64,000 nt of DNA, taken from contig CM060732.1 in NCBI GenBank assembly GCA_030704615.1, positions 29,927,053 to 29,991,052 on the forward strand, given 5' to 3'. The first letter of the stretch is position 1, and every line of letters begins with the position of its first letter. Below are positions 1-13,499 of this stretch, in pieces. The DNA is from Takakia lepidozioides. Taxonomy: Eukaryota; Streptophyta; Takakiopsida; Takakiales; Takakiaceae. The notes below the pieces were generated by a model. That model made no database searches and was not told where the DNA came from. It saw nothing but the letters and a program-made list of their open reading frames with translations. The position numbers and the translations under genes were made by a program.

Positions 1-311
1 CCCTCCCACATCTGTATTGTACACAAGTACACCCTGTGCTAAGGAAGCAGTTTTCCCCCAGTTGGTTAGTGCCATCAGTAACTATCTTTTCAGCACTGAA
101 GGATGTTTCACCATTCCTTTAATCTCTGTCCGGCAGATTTGTTCTCCAAACGTTGTAAGCTTCTTTACCACCTTGGAAGGGTAAGGGTGTTTGCTATGTG
201 TCCCATTCGCAGGGTGCTACTCAGGTTGTCTACTAGCCAGATTTCCCTACAATTTAACTGTCATCTGTGAGCAGTGGTTTACATATTCATGGAGGAGACG
301 CCAACCTTTGT
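1..311. other. 3' flank of the BAM-like kinase gene
   Basis: This stretch follows the stop codon of the minus-strand receptor kinase and probably holds its 3' UTR and terminator. I see no coding potential and no clear repeat in it. Confidence 0.4.
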
Positions 312-3300
312 CTAGACACAAACAAGTTGGAGGTCCTCAGGCTTGAACATGTCTGGAGGTAAGAGTTCACGAGAATCTGCCAGGCTGCTCCCTTTACTCT
401 TGGGCTTTACATCTGACAGCATTTGAACCACATCCCGCATGGTTGGGCGATCTACTGGCAGGTCACTTGAACACAGCAGTGCTACTCTTAGGACCAGCAT
501 CACCTCCTGCATTCAAATAGCCAATAACTTTTAGTCCACATTTGGATTGCCTTGCCAGAATCCTTCCGGAAGTGATTTTCCATTTTGAACTGGTTTTCTA
601 CCCTCACATTACTTGCCCGACGTACACATGGCAACTTCACTCTGGGATGCTTGGTGTCGATTGTCATGCATAAGAAAGTGGCATACCTGCAGAGGCACAC
701 TGACCCCTCCCATTTTGGGGTCCAACACATCCAGCACACCATCCTTCGTCTGTATTTTCCGCCGCACCCATTGTACTATATCAACACCATCTCCAAACTC
801 CTGCTCAATTGGTCGCTTTCCTGTTAACAGCTCCATCAGCACCACCCCAAAGCTGTAGATGTCGCTCTTCTCATTGACTTTGAGTGTGTAAGCATATTCT
901 GCAAGGGTCCAAGAAGACAAACAAAAAACCCTGTCAATATCCAGCTCACAAAAGCTAGAGCTTCAGTAGTTTTTAATCACTCTCTTTGGCACAGCATCCA
1001 CAAAACATTTTGAGGAGTCCATCAATAGACTGACATTAGTCACAGCTCCAGGAAACACTAAACAAAATTTAAAAGTTGGGAGGTACTTGCACCGAGTAAC
1101 AGGTTAGGGCTAGCTTACCAGGGGCAATATATCCATAGGACCCTGCAATAGAAGACATAGATTCCGACTTCCCTGAGTCTTGGAACAGCTTTGCTAGTCC
1201 AAAGTCTGCTACATGCGCCTGGAGATTTGAATCCAGCAATATATTGTTGGACTTAACATCACGGTGCACTATGAGTGGCGAGCAATCATGATGCAAATAG
1301 CAGAGGCCATGCGCTGCCTGCACAGCAATGTTGTATCTGTTCCAGTGGAGCTTGTGTTAAAATGTAGTAGTTTATGCAGGAGAATGATGTGTTTACTTCT
1401 CCCTCTCCGTGAATGAAATAAATTCCCTCTCCCCTCTTTGCACCTTGTGAGCCCCTGGCTACATCTTCATTAGTATTGCCCATAGCCACATGCGGCAAAT
1501 GTGTGCAAACTACCACTCGCAGATGACACCCAATGAAGTTGACAATGATAAAAATTGTAAACTATATGCAACCTTAGACAAGAAGCAGATTGTTTCTTGT
1601 TGGTGGACAAGAAATAGATTGAAGGCCATTTTTTGAGTCACAACACTGGTTGAATGCTGATCTTACAAACTTTCATTGACGCTGAAAAGATTTCAGCTTG
1701 TGCATGGCATGGCTGGTTTGACTAGCCTACTCCGTGTTTCAGCTGATAGGCCAAGGACATAACATCTGCTTACATTTAGGGGACATATGAGGTGTTTCAA
1801 AGTGAATTTCAAGTAACAAGAAAGGCTGACCTGGTCTCCCAGTCAAGATGGCCTCGCTCCTTGCTGTGAAGAAGCTCGCCTAGGCTCCCATTAGGCATGT
1901 ACTCATATACCAATAAGTTGGTCTCATGGTTCGAACAGCAGCCCAAGAGCCTCACAATGTTGCGGTGCCGAATCTTGCCGAGCGTTTGGATCTCAGCTGA
2001 GAAGCCGTGGTCATGTGATGCACCCTTCCCTTCCCCTGCAAGCCGTTTGACAGCTACCATGTCTCCACTTGGCATAACCCCCTTGTAAACTGTACCAGCA
2101 CCACCTCGCCCAATAATGTTGTCCTCATTCAAGCAATCCAACACCTGAATTCATGGTTGCAGGACACAATGATTATAGAACACTTGAATTCTTTGACTCA
2201 ACAGTTATGATAACTGGCAGAAATACCATTTCTGTGGAAACCAATTCAACCACTCCTTCAGAGTTCATGAAAGTCACAAAAAGTCCACATGCATCACTCC
2301 AAGCTCAACCTTCCTTCAGTTTCTCCCCCGCTTCTACCTGGATCCTTTCCAGCCAAATCAATTAACAAGGATGCACGATCCTTGGGTATTTTATGGATCC
2401 CACTGAGGGAGTCACACTCATACACATCTTTTCTCGCAAACCAAACCAACGGAGAAGTGCCAATTAATATTAATTGGCTGCATCTAAGGAGCAAAACTCA
2501 CCTGTGAGGCTGAAAAATCCAACCGTTGAAAAGCAGTAAGTTTCCAAGGCCGTATAGTTGACTGGGTTCGGAAGTAACTGCAAATATACCACCGGTATTT
2601 TCTGAAAAAGCAGCACATACCCACTAGGAGGACTAGTAAGGCTGTTGAAAATAGTGCACCCACTAACCACGCCAAGAGCATCGAGTCATTGCCAGTTTTT
2701 GGTCTGTGGGCTGCAGGTAAAGGGGCCGGAACTGCCTGTACAGGGCAAGGTGGTAGCCCACCACCACACAGCAAAGGGTTACCCTCAAATGCAGATATAT
2801 TGAAGGAATCAAAATGTGGGATTTGGCCTGAAAGGTTGTTGTAGGAAAAATCAATAGTGGTTAGACTTTGGAGGAGCTGGAGTTGTGGAGGAATCCGGCC
2901 GGTAAAGTAGTTTCGGGATAGGTTCAGAAAGTACAGATCTGGAATGTATTCAAGCTGTGGAGGTATGTCTCCTGACAGATCATTGCTGCTAAAATCCAGT
3001 GACCCGAGTTTCTTGCAGTTGGCCATCTCAATCGGTACAGACCCAGAAAAGTTGTTTGAACTAAGATCTAGTTTGTTCAGCTGAGGCATGTCACAAATTT
3101 GGGGAGGGATGCTCCCGCTGAATTGGTTTCCCGATATTAAAAACTGCTGAAGGCTTGGCAGGTTGCCAATGCTTTCAGGAAGATAGCTAGAGAGCTGGTT
3201 TTCTGAGAAGTCCAGATAGCCCAGTAAAGGAGAATCAATGATCTCGGAAGGTATTGGGCCAGTAATCTGATTGCCTCGGAGTTGCACCATTGTGATGTTT

Positions 3301-5971
3301 GGAAGTCCAAGCAAACCAAGTGGAATGGAGCCATTGATAAGATTGTTACTGAGGCGTAGCTTTGAGAGGCTTTGACAGTTGCCAAGGTTGTCAGGTATAG
3401 GGCCAGTTAGGAGGTTGTCTTGTAGAATCAGCCATTGAAGATTCCCCCCCGCACAAAGATCCTGAGGAATTGTCCCATTCAGTGCATTTGAAGAGAGATC
3501 AACCAGAGTGAGATTGAGATTCTGCCCGAGTGTTTCTGGAATATTTCCTGTAAGTTTGTTTTGCCACAGATACAGCACCTGCAGCACAACAGAGAGTCAG
3601 TGTACTAGTAAACAGGCTGAACATATGGTTAGTGGAACTCCACTGTTTCCACAACAAAGATATGGACCTTGAAATCAGTGTTTCACATGCAACAGGGACA
3701 ATTCCAAGAGTGGCAGTTACATTTTCTGGAACAATTTTCTTCGGATTACATGCAGATGGTTTGAACTCATACTGTAAGATGACATGATGATAGACTCTTC
3801 CAAACTTCTACTGATGGAGGTGTAACCGTTTTCCACACCCGTTGCACACCACCCACCCCCACCCTTTTCCTGTCCTGCTGCTATGTGCAAGTGTATACTA
3901 TGGTAGCAGACTTAAACAAGTTTCAACATCGTCTACTACTGACCTGTAGATTGGGAAGATCTCCAATGTATGATGGAATTACGCCCTCAATCTCATTGCT
4001 CATCAAGCTCAGCAGCTCGAGATTCTGCAGATATACGAGATCGTCTGGAATCTCGCCACCCAACATGTTGTAAGATAGGTCAAGTGACTTGAGATTGACA
4101 AGATTTCCCAGATCAGGAGGGATTACACCTGTCAATTTGTTAAGTTGTAAAAAGAGTGTGTCCAAGTTCGTAAGATTGCCCAAATCTTTTGGTATTGTCC
4201 CATTCAACCCGCAGTAGCCAAGGTCCAGCCGAATCAGCTTGGTCAAATTTCCAAAAGTTGCAGGAATGCCAGATGAGTAGTTGTTATAGTAGCCCATGTA
4301 GAGCTGCTGCAAATCTGGCAGCATCATTACCCAGAGTGCAGTACAGGTTAGAACTTGGTAAGCAGATCCTTCTTTTAGGTATCAACTTGAGAATGGTGCC
4401 AGGACAAGATAGCAAATGAGATTGGAGCACCAAGGATTAGATAAATGGGAAGTCACCATGCCCTGTGTGGGTGGCCTGTCATTTTAGCTCAGCTGAGAAA
4501 GCACCAAGAGGGACTATTGTCCAATACTACTGTTTGATAATGTCCGTGGGAATGAAGTTTGCCAACTGGACGGAGCATGAGGAGGGAGACAGTTGAGAGT
4601 AAGTTCATGTACCTACACATTCTTTCCACACACCTGTAAGTTTGACAGCATGTCATGAACATATTCTCAGAATCACTCTCACTCACATGTATGTCTCATC
4701 TATCTATCCTAAGGAGGAGTGCCTGGAGAAGCACACATACCAGCTAAATTTCCAAGTTCCTCGGGAATGGGTCCTGTGAGGGAATTGCCGCTGATACCCA
4801 TGTAAGTGACGCTTTTAAAGCTGCCATATGCACGAGGTATGCTTCCTGAAAAGTAGTTTCCTGCCAAGCTCAAGTGTTGCAGGCTGGGTATCTGCCACAG
4901 ATCCGGAGGGAGTGGCCCAGAGAAATTGTTGTTGAAGCAATCCAGCACCTGGACACCATTTTGACACAATAATAGAACCATGTCAGCAGAAAGGATCTTA
5001 GTTTCACTCCTTACTTCCTATATTATGAGTCACTCCTCTCTCTACTCATCCAGCGGATGTTTAGCCTCCCACAGAGGTAATCACTTCCTATGGAGCCTCT
5101 CTTTCTTGTTTCCTGCTTTCTCTTGTCGCATAAGCTCTTTTGAGACCTCATGAAGTATCATTTGTTTTCTTCGTTATCACCTTTATCAGGAATACTACTG
5201 CCAGGCGACGGATCCCATTGTCCCATAAACTCATTCAGATTCCTCTTGGCCTTTTAAGTCCCTTTCTTCGTTCCTTCCTCCAATAAATTGGTGGTCTCCA
5301 TTCGCCTGTCCTCTCTTCAGCACATTGGGGGATACACCAACGTTGGATATAGACATGGGAGAGAGAGAGACGACAAGAACGCTTGGTTATTCCTGCGCTC
5401 AGATTTTCAGCGAGTACACAAGAAGCCCGAATATATATAAAACAAAAAGTTTCAGGAGCATTCCCGATAGCCGCATAGAGCTTCCCACATTATTCAATGG
5501 GTTCATCATAATGCATACCTCCAAATTCTGAAGTCTGGAAAAATTGGCAGGGAATGCATTGCTGAAATTGTTATTGGAGATGTTGAGGTACTGTAGGTTG
5601 GTGAGATTGACAATCTGAACGGGGAGACTGCCTGTAAAATTGTTTGCATCCAGAGATATATTCACCAAGTTTTTCAGCCGACCCACGTTGGGAGAGAGCG
5701 ATCCCGTCAGGTTCATGTTGGAGAGATCCAGGCCAATAACCACACTGGAATTCGCCCTGCATGTGATACCACTCCAGTAGCAAGGGGTAGCCTCTCCCGT
5801 CTCTTCCCAGTCACCCAGATGGCCTTGGGGATCATTTATTGTAGCCTTCAGTGAAATAAGGACGACGCCTTCGTATGAGAGAGCCACAGCTGCGCATGCC
5901 TGCAGGAGAGAGAGGAGAGAGACGCAAAACAGCAGAAGATTTGACTTCTGGGTTTTCTCTGAGCTTCCCAT
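312..5971 (-). CDS. BAM: LRR receptor-like kinase, class XI, BAM/CLAVATA1-like
   Basis: Eight exons (minus): 5971-5519, 4948-4741, 4314-3944, 3578-2502, 2144-1831, 1336-1119, 898-687, 506-312. All junctions are GT-AG and phases agree; the sum is 3048 nt, 1015 aa plus stop, close to the usual BAM length of about 1000. Order: signal peptide (about residues 10-30), LRR N-cap with a CYWSGITC-like cysteine pair, about 20 LRRs, one membrane helix (about 645-670), then a kinase domain from about 710. The kinase has a glycine loop [17 protein letters not shown] lysine, HRD near 832-834, DFG near 852, and an APE split by the last-but-two intron. The kinase sequence (for example [15 protein letters not shown]-like and [18 protein letters not shown]) is closest to BAM1-3, receptors for CLE peptides at the plasma membrane. 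Membership of the BAM/CLV1 clade is firm; the exact orthologue and ligand are inference. All catalytic residues are present, so it should be functional. Confidence 0.9.
5122..5172 (+). repeat. Dispersed repeat tail in intron 1 of the BAM-like gene
   Basis: The sequence resembles the block TTGTCCCATAAGCTCTTTGA...TATAAAGTACCATTTC, also present in two introns of the other receptor kinase and in both CACTA copies. This copy is diverged. It looks like the 3' tail of a SINE or LINE; see the finding on this repeat. Confidence 0.45.
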
Positions 5972-5973
5972 AT

Positions 5974-5974
5974 T

Positions 5975-6008
<34 letters not shown>

Positions 6009-6066
6009 GAAACACAGCTGATGTTACACTTCGTCCAAAACTTCCAAAACTTTCACTTTCTATTCA

Positions 6067-6105
<39 letters not shown>
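5974..6105 (+). repeat. Two (CT)n microsatellites upstream of the BAM-like start codon
   Basis: Runs of CT at about 5976-6005 and 6070-6100 read as (GA)n on the coding strand of the adjacent kinase gene. The first begins a few bases before the ATG, so it probably lies in the 5' leader. GA-rich leaders and promoters are common in plants and can bind BPC/GAGA factors; that role here is inference. Confidence 0.75.
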
Positions 6106-9100
6106 CTTCCCTTCCAATACCGGCTGTCATGTCGGAAGCATTAGCTTTGGTAACAATGTGCTCACATTCTGCCTTTGCAACTGCGGCCTACAAGTTTGAC
6201 GGTCCGCTCTTCCTTCTGTTCGTCTTTCACAAAGACCTCTTAGCACCTGTCCTCTCCCCTCTTCTCACATACCCAGCTGAATCTCCGTCCTGCACACACA
6301 CAAGTTTGTCCTCCTTTGATTCACGAGTCGCCCATGTAAGCTTCAGCTACTCGGTTGTGGGAGCAATTCGCTTTTGTGTAAATTCTCTCAACAAGGGTCA
6401 GAACAAAAGGTGGTCGCGTTCTGGCACTGAATTAGGACTGGACAATGGCGGGTCCCTGCTTAAAGTAATAGTGCACCTCCTCTCCCCCCAACTCATCTCA
6501 GGGGCCCACCACGATTGTCTCGTCCGTCACGTTGGATTTCAGCTCAGTCTACAGCAATCTGAATTCTCTCAGTCTTCGAAGTAGGCAGTCACAAGTAGAT
6601 TAGCTCAGACTCCCACAGCCTTACGCAGCACAGCTCCCACACTCTTCTTCCTGTCAAAGCGGTCTCTCTCCAACTACAAGCTGTATGTGGTTATATACTT
6701 CTGGACAATAACTCGCCTCACTCTCCTCTTCTCCCTACTATGTGGCTCTAGAGGCAACTTTCCAAAAGCTTCAGCTCAGTGTGACTCTCTATCGTGGGCT
6801 TTACAGCAGCTGTGTGCAAAAGGCCACCGGTCTACTTCCGGACTCTCGACTTCCCTCCTCTTTCCCTCCCTCTCGATTCTCTCGGACAATGTCACCTCTG
6901 CCACTTTTTCTTTTCTCTTCTCCACACCTCTAATCACGTTTAGTGCACCGTCTCTACAGCAACTTCTTGGCATTCTCTCTCCCTCTCAAGATTACAAGCT
7001 CTGACTGCCACGTTTTAACTGAGACTCCTGTCTGCTGCAAGTTCGGCGCGCTCTGTCAGACTGCACTCTTCGTCGTCCTCCACACTGCACCCCTCTGCCA
7101 TCCTCCTGCTGCTCTCCTCCACTGTACCCCCCCCTCTTATTACTCTCTACTCTACACTGCACTATATTATACACCACACTCAGTATCTCTCTCTTCCTAC
7201 GAAGCACTTGTCGCACCCTGGATGCTACCCACTCTCTCTCCGGCCCACCCTTGCGTTGGAATGTCTCTCTCATTCCTGGCCCCATTTGATATGTGTCATT
7301 CAGCACCTTGTACATCCAACTAGGTACCAATGTATGGGAACTTTTACTAAACTGAGTGGGGTGGAGTCCCTGATTTCTTTTCTTTTTTTCACTGATTCCC
7401 TCATGATTCCTCCCAACGATCGTGCCCTGCACTCTCTCAGCTCACACTCTGCACTCACTTGCAGCTTTTTTCAAAGTAAAGCAACCAAAAATTAACCTTG
7501 GGGTGACGCCTGGAAATTTTCACAGCCCAACCGGGCAGAGTAAAATACCAAATATACCAGAACCCATGTCGATTAGACAAAGGCCAGGCATTCATCATTT
7601 TTTGAAATGAAAAGGGGAGGAAACGAGGAAACCCGTCATTTTACAGGGTGAGTATATGTCAACAAGCAGTGAATAAATTGATCTGGATGTGCACCATCCA
7701 CTCTCCATGGGCTGTGTTTATTTTAGCACAGCTATCATGGACGACATTCATCCATATTCGCAGTAACAACAAGACGGCAGTATATTTCCTGCGATACGCT
7801 CCACCGTCAGATTCACTTCGTGTACCGGTCGGATGTACCCCGCAAGACCCGTTACTCTACCGCCCGCCGCGTAACGCCCGCCGCGAAATTTTCTGGCACG
7901 CGCGGCTCCGGGCAGCGCCGTATCCCAAGTACGGGCAGACTACGAGCGTAGAGTGAATATTAGCGTATTTATTGGCGGGTGGTGTTGGGTCAAAGTGTAT
8001 GGGATAATTAATAGCCAGTCAAATGCGGTCAAAGCCGCAGTCAAAGCCCCCCGCCCCCTGCATTCCTTTGGCCCCACAACCCTCCCTTGTTTTCCCTGTG
8101 CTTATCACTACCACATTTTACGGACCTTTTTGCAGCTTCACACGTAACCCCCCCGTATTCCACTTGTGTACACTACACTGGCCACGGCTGCCTGTACTGT
8201 GAATGTGTTGACATGCAGGCCCCACAGCCAAGGTCCCACTAATAACTTGAATTATGTGCAGCAGTGAGGCGTAATGCCACCCTTCCTCGCTCCATTAAAC
8301 TCAATCATGAGCAGCCGCCATTCTCACAATACTCTAATGCACTGTAATGTAGCAGCCTGCTTGCTCCCTCACTTGATTGCGTTCTTCATCACGCTTCTCC
8401 TTCACGCTTCTACTTGTTTCATGCTCCAGCCTTCAACTATACTCCATTCCATCATGTAACTCACTAACTTCATACGCTTATCCAAATGTATTGAATGAAT
8501 GTGGTTAGGTATAATGTGGTTCAGAGTTCAGAGCTCAGAGCTCTGAGCTCTGCTGAGCAGTAAGTTCTGTTATTTCTTCATTATTGCGGTTGCTCAGGCC
8601 TTATTACTTATTACCCCCATAAAAACAAAGGAATACGGATGAATGAAGTTTAGAATGCCGGGAGCAAGCCTACAAACGAATGAAAACTATATTGACGAAG
8701 TCTTTACTCTTCAAAGGTGAGTCTTTACTCTGGCATGCATAGCGAAATGAGGAGTAAATCATGGGCGCAAGTCAGGACAGCCGCCATCCCAGCAATCAAC
8801 CAACCGAATCTGGGATTATAATAACCATCAACTATTAAAAACTGGTTGACTGCATTAAAAGGTCCCACAAAGTGGAGAAGAAACAGCGTTTGACTAAAAT
8901 TTAAGAGGGGGGGGGGTTAGCGTCAGAAGCGGCCAAATGTCTTAAGTGTTTGACTAAACTTGGACGTAGCGAGTTACTAATCGCAGACCGAGTTAATGCC
9001 TAAGCGACCCACTAGTCACTAATCAGCCCGGTCGGCCCAAATCAGCCACCACATGTTTTATTTAGGAGCGAACAGGGTGTGGCTATACTTGGCGACTGCA

Positions 9101-9225
9101 ACTTTGGTCCACCAACTTTAGCTGCAAACGATATGGGATAATGTTGCGCGTATTTTTATTTTCATGGATTCTCAGAGCCCCTCAGTTGCTATACCAAACT
9201 TGGTGTTTCTGGTATTTTCACATAC
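6106..9225. other. Intergenic, promoter side of the BAM-like gene
   Basis: This region is CT-rich on the plus strand to about 7450, then of mixed composition. It must hold the upstream promoter of the kinase gene. I find no reading frame with family resemblance and no clear transposon end. Confidence 0.4.
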
Positions 9226-9231
9226 TAATTG

Positions 9232-9690
9232 TGTCCCGGGATGGATGGACAGAATAAAGTTGAGATGAAAAGCAGGGCCTGCGTTTATTCATTCCGGCAC
9301 ATGCTCTCTCTGTCTGAACGAGCACCGACCCTATATACACGATGGGGATCCAATGGTGCACATTGTAAGCCACACCATCCAACGGTCAGGAGGCAGGGAC
9401 GTGGGTCATAAGGTAGTAACCCTAAGAATGGGCCTGACAATGTCGGCCGCGATCCAATGCGCGCTCGCAGGATCCCCCCGACTCGACAGCCACGTGGCCG
9501 CCATCCAGCTACTCGAGCGATTCTCTGGGCGCCCACCAGGTGGTGCTGGGTTCGAATTCGTATCAGCCAATGCGATTCTCCGATTTGAATAGGTAACCCT
9601 ACCCGACAGCGCCGTATGAAACTAGGGTTTACATGTCCGCGCGGGTTTCTAAACACGTGTCTGATGACAGGTGACGTTGATGGCACATGG
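9232..9690 (-). repeat. Possible solo LTR or promoter-like retroelement remnant
   Basis: Read on the minus strand the block has a TATATAG box near 9332-9340, followed about 70 bp later by AATAAA near 9288, and ends in CCCGGGACA at 9232. That is the order of elements in an LTR. The stretch is GC-richer than its surroundings. I could not find a matching second LTR or a convincing target-site duplication, so a degenerate promoter is equally possible. Confidence 0.25.
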
Positions 9691-11995
9691 CCATCCTGCG
9701 CACAATCTCTGCCATATTCTTACCGCCGCCTTTCAAATTCCCCCCCGTCTTCCAGTTTTACCCCAACCAAGTTTGCAAAAATTTGCTCACAGATAATGTC
9801 GGATGAAAAGACAAGTCATCCATAATCTGCCATATTAGGGCTACCGAGTGTTTCCGTGCTTAAACGTGTTGAGCTTTGTACTTAATACTGCCCAAAGAGA
9901 GACAAAATCTCCTTAATCGCCCACTGGTTCTTAAGTAGAAACTTGCAACGGATGCTTCAGCTCAAGTACCTTACCTGGCACTGACTACATTCGTACATTC
10001 CCTTGAGCTTAAATAAGTAATAACTGTTAATCCAGGGGAATTAGGAGAAAAGCCCGTTTATTGTATTACAATGTACTAGCGCGCATTGAGTGGGTACGGG
10101 TCCAAGACTTTTGGGCTAACGAGAGAAGCACAGCTGGACACGCCAGGTAAGGTGGCTTCAGGTGCTGTACTGCCAGGTGTAGACTATTTGAAGTACAGCA
10201 ACATTTTGGGAACATGTTCCCTAAAAGTTCGAATGGAATGGAGCAAGTGGTAGTAGGTTACTAGTGAGTAGTGTGTCCGTGGCCTCGTTACTAGTAAGTT
10301 GGTGTGCACGAGAGAGCGCCCAAGTCGAGGTCTTGAATGGGGCACACAAGGATCGAGGTGTTGGCACTTGAGTGTCTGGACTCGGATGGGCAAGCGACAA
10401 GTGCGACAGTTAAGGGGGGTGTTTAGAGCGAGGGTATGGTGACCTAATTCTGTTTGCACATGTGAGGCCTGTCTTGTCAGGGAGGGTGTATTGCTGGAAA
10501 GTAGGGTCAATGGGCAGCAGAGTTATTTCTTAAGAAATTTACGAGTGCCTACGGAGTTTTGCAAAAAATAGTGGTACATTTTTGTTCATCCACTGAAATT
10601 CATCCACCTCTGTACTTCAATCCATTTATATCATCCATATCTGGAGAATTCATCCATTATTTATTAATTATTTGGAGAAATTTTTGATTTCATCCAAGAA
10701 AAACAGAGAATTTTCAAGAGAATATTCCATTCTATTTTTTGAGGTCGAAATTCGTCACTAAGAAAAAACGCTGCCCAAGGGCAGTTGGGTGGTAGCCGTG
10801 CCCTGGCTTTGTTTTGTCTTTGTTCTAGTTAACGTGATAAGATAGTTTAGGGTTAAGCTAGCCTGCTGGCTTGAACTAGGTCGCTCGTTTGATCTAGGGT
10901 GTAGATGAGGCGTCGCGTAGCAGGCTTCTCACGCCTCGCCACGCGGCAGGAATTGGCCCTTCTAGGGTTTCCTGTTTAAGCTCCCCCTGACCGCTAGGGT
11001 CTTTGTGTACAAGCGTATTTGGAATATATATAGAAGGTGGATGTGTCAGATTTCCTCGTTGTGTCAGAACTCGTCAGTGTTTCCTCTATGTGTGATTCCC
11101 TTCTACGCTTGCTCTGTCTGCTTCACACCCTTTGATCTTGAAGAAAGCCTCGTGAGGAGGGATCATATGCCTTGGCGCTCAAAACTTCACAACCTCCTTG
11201 ACCATTTTTTGCCTTCTTTTCTCTCGTTGGAGTGTTAACAGCGTTTGAGGTGGGCGACAAGTTTCCTGGGGACAAATATACTGGGGACAAATTTCACGTA
11301 ATGGATACTAAAAATTTATTGAAGGAAGTTGAACCTCTTGTATGTAACTGGAGAGAGGTTTTGAAGAAGCTTCCACTTTCTGCTGCAGAGCGGGGATAGG
11401 CCAGAACTCTTCTTCTTGAAAAGAAAGAGGAGGATAGATTACAGTATTTTGATGGGGACTTCCGAGGAAATCAGATATGGGTTGAAGATGCTTATCGAGA
11501 GAAGCTGCTCCAACCCGCCAGGTAAATCTTAAAATCACACTAGAGGCTGCAACATCTATTGAAAATAATTGTCTGTAGCGACAAACACCCTTATTTTCAG
11601 TCAAGAGACTATTGCACATGTCCTTGAACGGTGCTTTTCTTATATATAATTGCTAATAGCAATCAAAGGCATGTTGGGAGTTATAGGAACTGATAGTCAG
11701 TACTGGTCGTCGCCTTACACATATGTTTTCCTTCATTTCCCTTGTGCTCTATTTAAACCTTGAGGCGATTTGCTTCCTTAGTTTGCTTTGTTTGAAGAGC
11801 AGAGGTTTATATGACCCATGTTAAAAGTTGGGATGTTACTTGGATGGTTTGTCTGCAATCTTCTTTTGCTTTCAATTTTTCTTATTCAGGCTAGACTAGC
11901 TTGTACAAGGATGCTTTTTGGAGCTGTCAGTTTTGAGCTAGGATGTTAATTGGTCCTTGACAGAACGTGGTATTTGTGATTTACGTGAGTTATCC
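9691..11995. other. Intergenic, no recognisable gene
   Basis: Only short frames without family resemblance occur. A TATA-like ATATATATAG lies near 11024-11033, within sequence that could be an old LTR or promoter; nothing downstream of it reads as a gene. Confidence 0.35.
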
Positions 11996-12029
11996 GTGTG
12001 TGTAGAAAGGCGTTTTGTTGCAATACATC

Positions 12030-12420
12030 TTTGTTGTTGCTGGTAGCGGAGGTAAACAGACCGTACATCTTCAAAAATATGTATTTTATCAGCCTTGCGA
12101 AGCTTGGTGTAGGTGGAAAGATATTTGAAGAACTATGGAAAGAGACCTACCCAGGTGTTGAGATTGACAGAATTCGATCTCCGGACAAGAGGGATTTGAA
12201 AGACGACAAGAGGGATTCAGAAGACGGACCTACCCTCTTCCTAGTCGATGAGGGGCAGACGGCCTTTCATCGGGATATTTCACTTTGGCTTATTCTTAAA
12301 GTGCAGCGGGTGGGACCTAGGTTTTAAAAACACCTACGCGTAATTATTGTCTCAGCATGGGACAACGCAACTGTAGTCGATGGTGGGAAGTCCTTTTGAA
12401 ACCTATGCAATTTTTTGCAG
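12030..12420 (+). pseudogene. Possible Crinkler-type NTPase fragment
   Basis: One frame reads through a hydrophobic strand ending in Asp-Glu (TLFLVDEGQTAF), then about ten residues later SLWLILK. After a one-base frame change near 12325 comes LRVIIVSAWDNAT. This order resembles the Walker B region of NTPases linked to Crinkler-type proteins (DE-x-Q-x-x-Y/F, then LW-x-x-x-K, then a short beta strand). No Walker A motif is visible upstream and the frame closes after the motif, so at best this is a broken fragment. The family call is tentative and rests on pattern memory; it could be chance. Confidence 0.25.
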
Positions 12421-13284
12421 ACGCAACCGTCGCCATTTGGCTAAACGCAACCGCCACCGCCAATTGCATTGTCATGGTTTTAGTCATGGTTATCTAGAAT
12501 TACCTACTTCTAGTTAACTAGGACATTTTAGATATTTATATTTATATTTTGTGTGTTGGGACTTCATTTGGTCTCACATGTCAAGTGATGTATCAGCCTC
12601 ACTTGGGACATGGGGATAGGTTTTCCCCTTGTGAGGATGGAGGAGGCTCATCTTTTTGTAGTTGAGCCTCCATGAGCCTCTCCCACCTCCATAGCTCTAG
12701 GTATTGAGAGGGAGTGTTGTGAGGGCTTTGTAGGGTGGATTCCTTTAGCAAAGGTGCCCTTGGCTTGACTTAGTTTATGTGATTGAGTGGATTCATGAGT
12801 GGAGTGTTTTCATTGTGTGTTCACTTTCATTATCACTACAAGAAGATCACCTTATGCTTGTGAATGCGGAGTGTAAGGATTAGTTTTAGCACTTGTGTTG
12901 TGTACACCAAGGAGTGAGAGAGCAAGGAAAGATCAAGTATCTCACAAGGCTTGCAAGGACGAGTGTTTTTGCATTGCATCAAAGAGGTGGATGGTGAATG
13001 AAGACAACACCTAGGTCAAGAGGTGGAAATGTGTGTGACTAGCCCATGCAAGGGAAGCACATGGAGATGGCATACAAAATTCAAATTCAAGTAAGGCTTG
13101 GCGCTTGTCATTGGGCACATTAGCTTGCTATGAGTTCCAAGGAGATCAAGAGGAACTTGTCAATTTGGGATGAATGCATTGCAAAGTAAGATAATGCAAT
13201 CTTGCATGCATGTTAGGGGGGAAGATACCATGAAGAAGGTGTTTCTTACTATACTCTACAAACCCTAGTCTCCATACTCTTCAA

Positions 13285-13480
13285 GAAACTATGTATGGGC
13301 TCCCTCTGCCCATCATACACTTTTGTGAACAGTGTATGGAACCCCTCTGCCCAACATACGTTTTTTGTGAACAGTGTATGGGCTCCCTCTGCCCCACCAT
13401 ACACTTTTTGAAACAGTGTATGGATACAAGTGGAGAGACTTTGCCTACCATACGTTTTCATTAAAAAAGTATGACATCTA
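13285..13480 (+). repeat. Tandem repeat, about 50-bp unit
   Basis: Four imperfect copies of a unit built around GTATGGGCTCCCTCTGCCC and CATACACTTTTTGTGAACA follow one another. Each unit contains a short inverted pair (GTATGG / CCATAC), so single strands could fold into small hairpins. Confidence 0.7.
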
Positions 13481-13499
13481 GGGTGTATCTGGAGGAGTA

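Noticed and set aside
5973-6584. 203-residue plus-strand frame beginning in the CT repeat
   Set aside because: It is a low-complexity Leu/Ser translation of (CT)n and lies in the promoter of the opposite-strand kinase gene; no family resemblance.
9545-9565. GGTTCGAATTCG resembling a tRNA B box
   Set aside because: No matching A box, anticodon stem or acceptor stem can be folded around it.
9285-9686. 133-residue minus-strand frame
   Set aside because: Arg/Gly-rich translation of a GC-rich block that looks like LTR or promoter sequence; no conserved motif.
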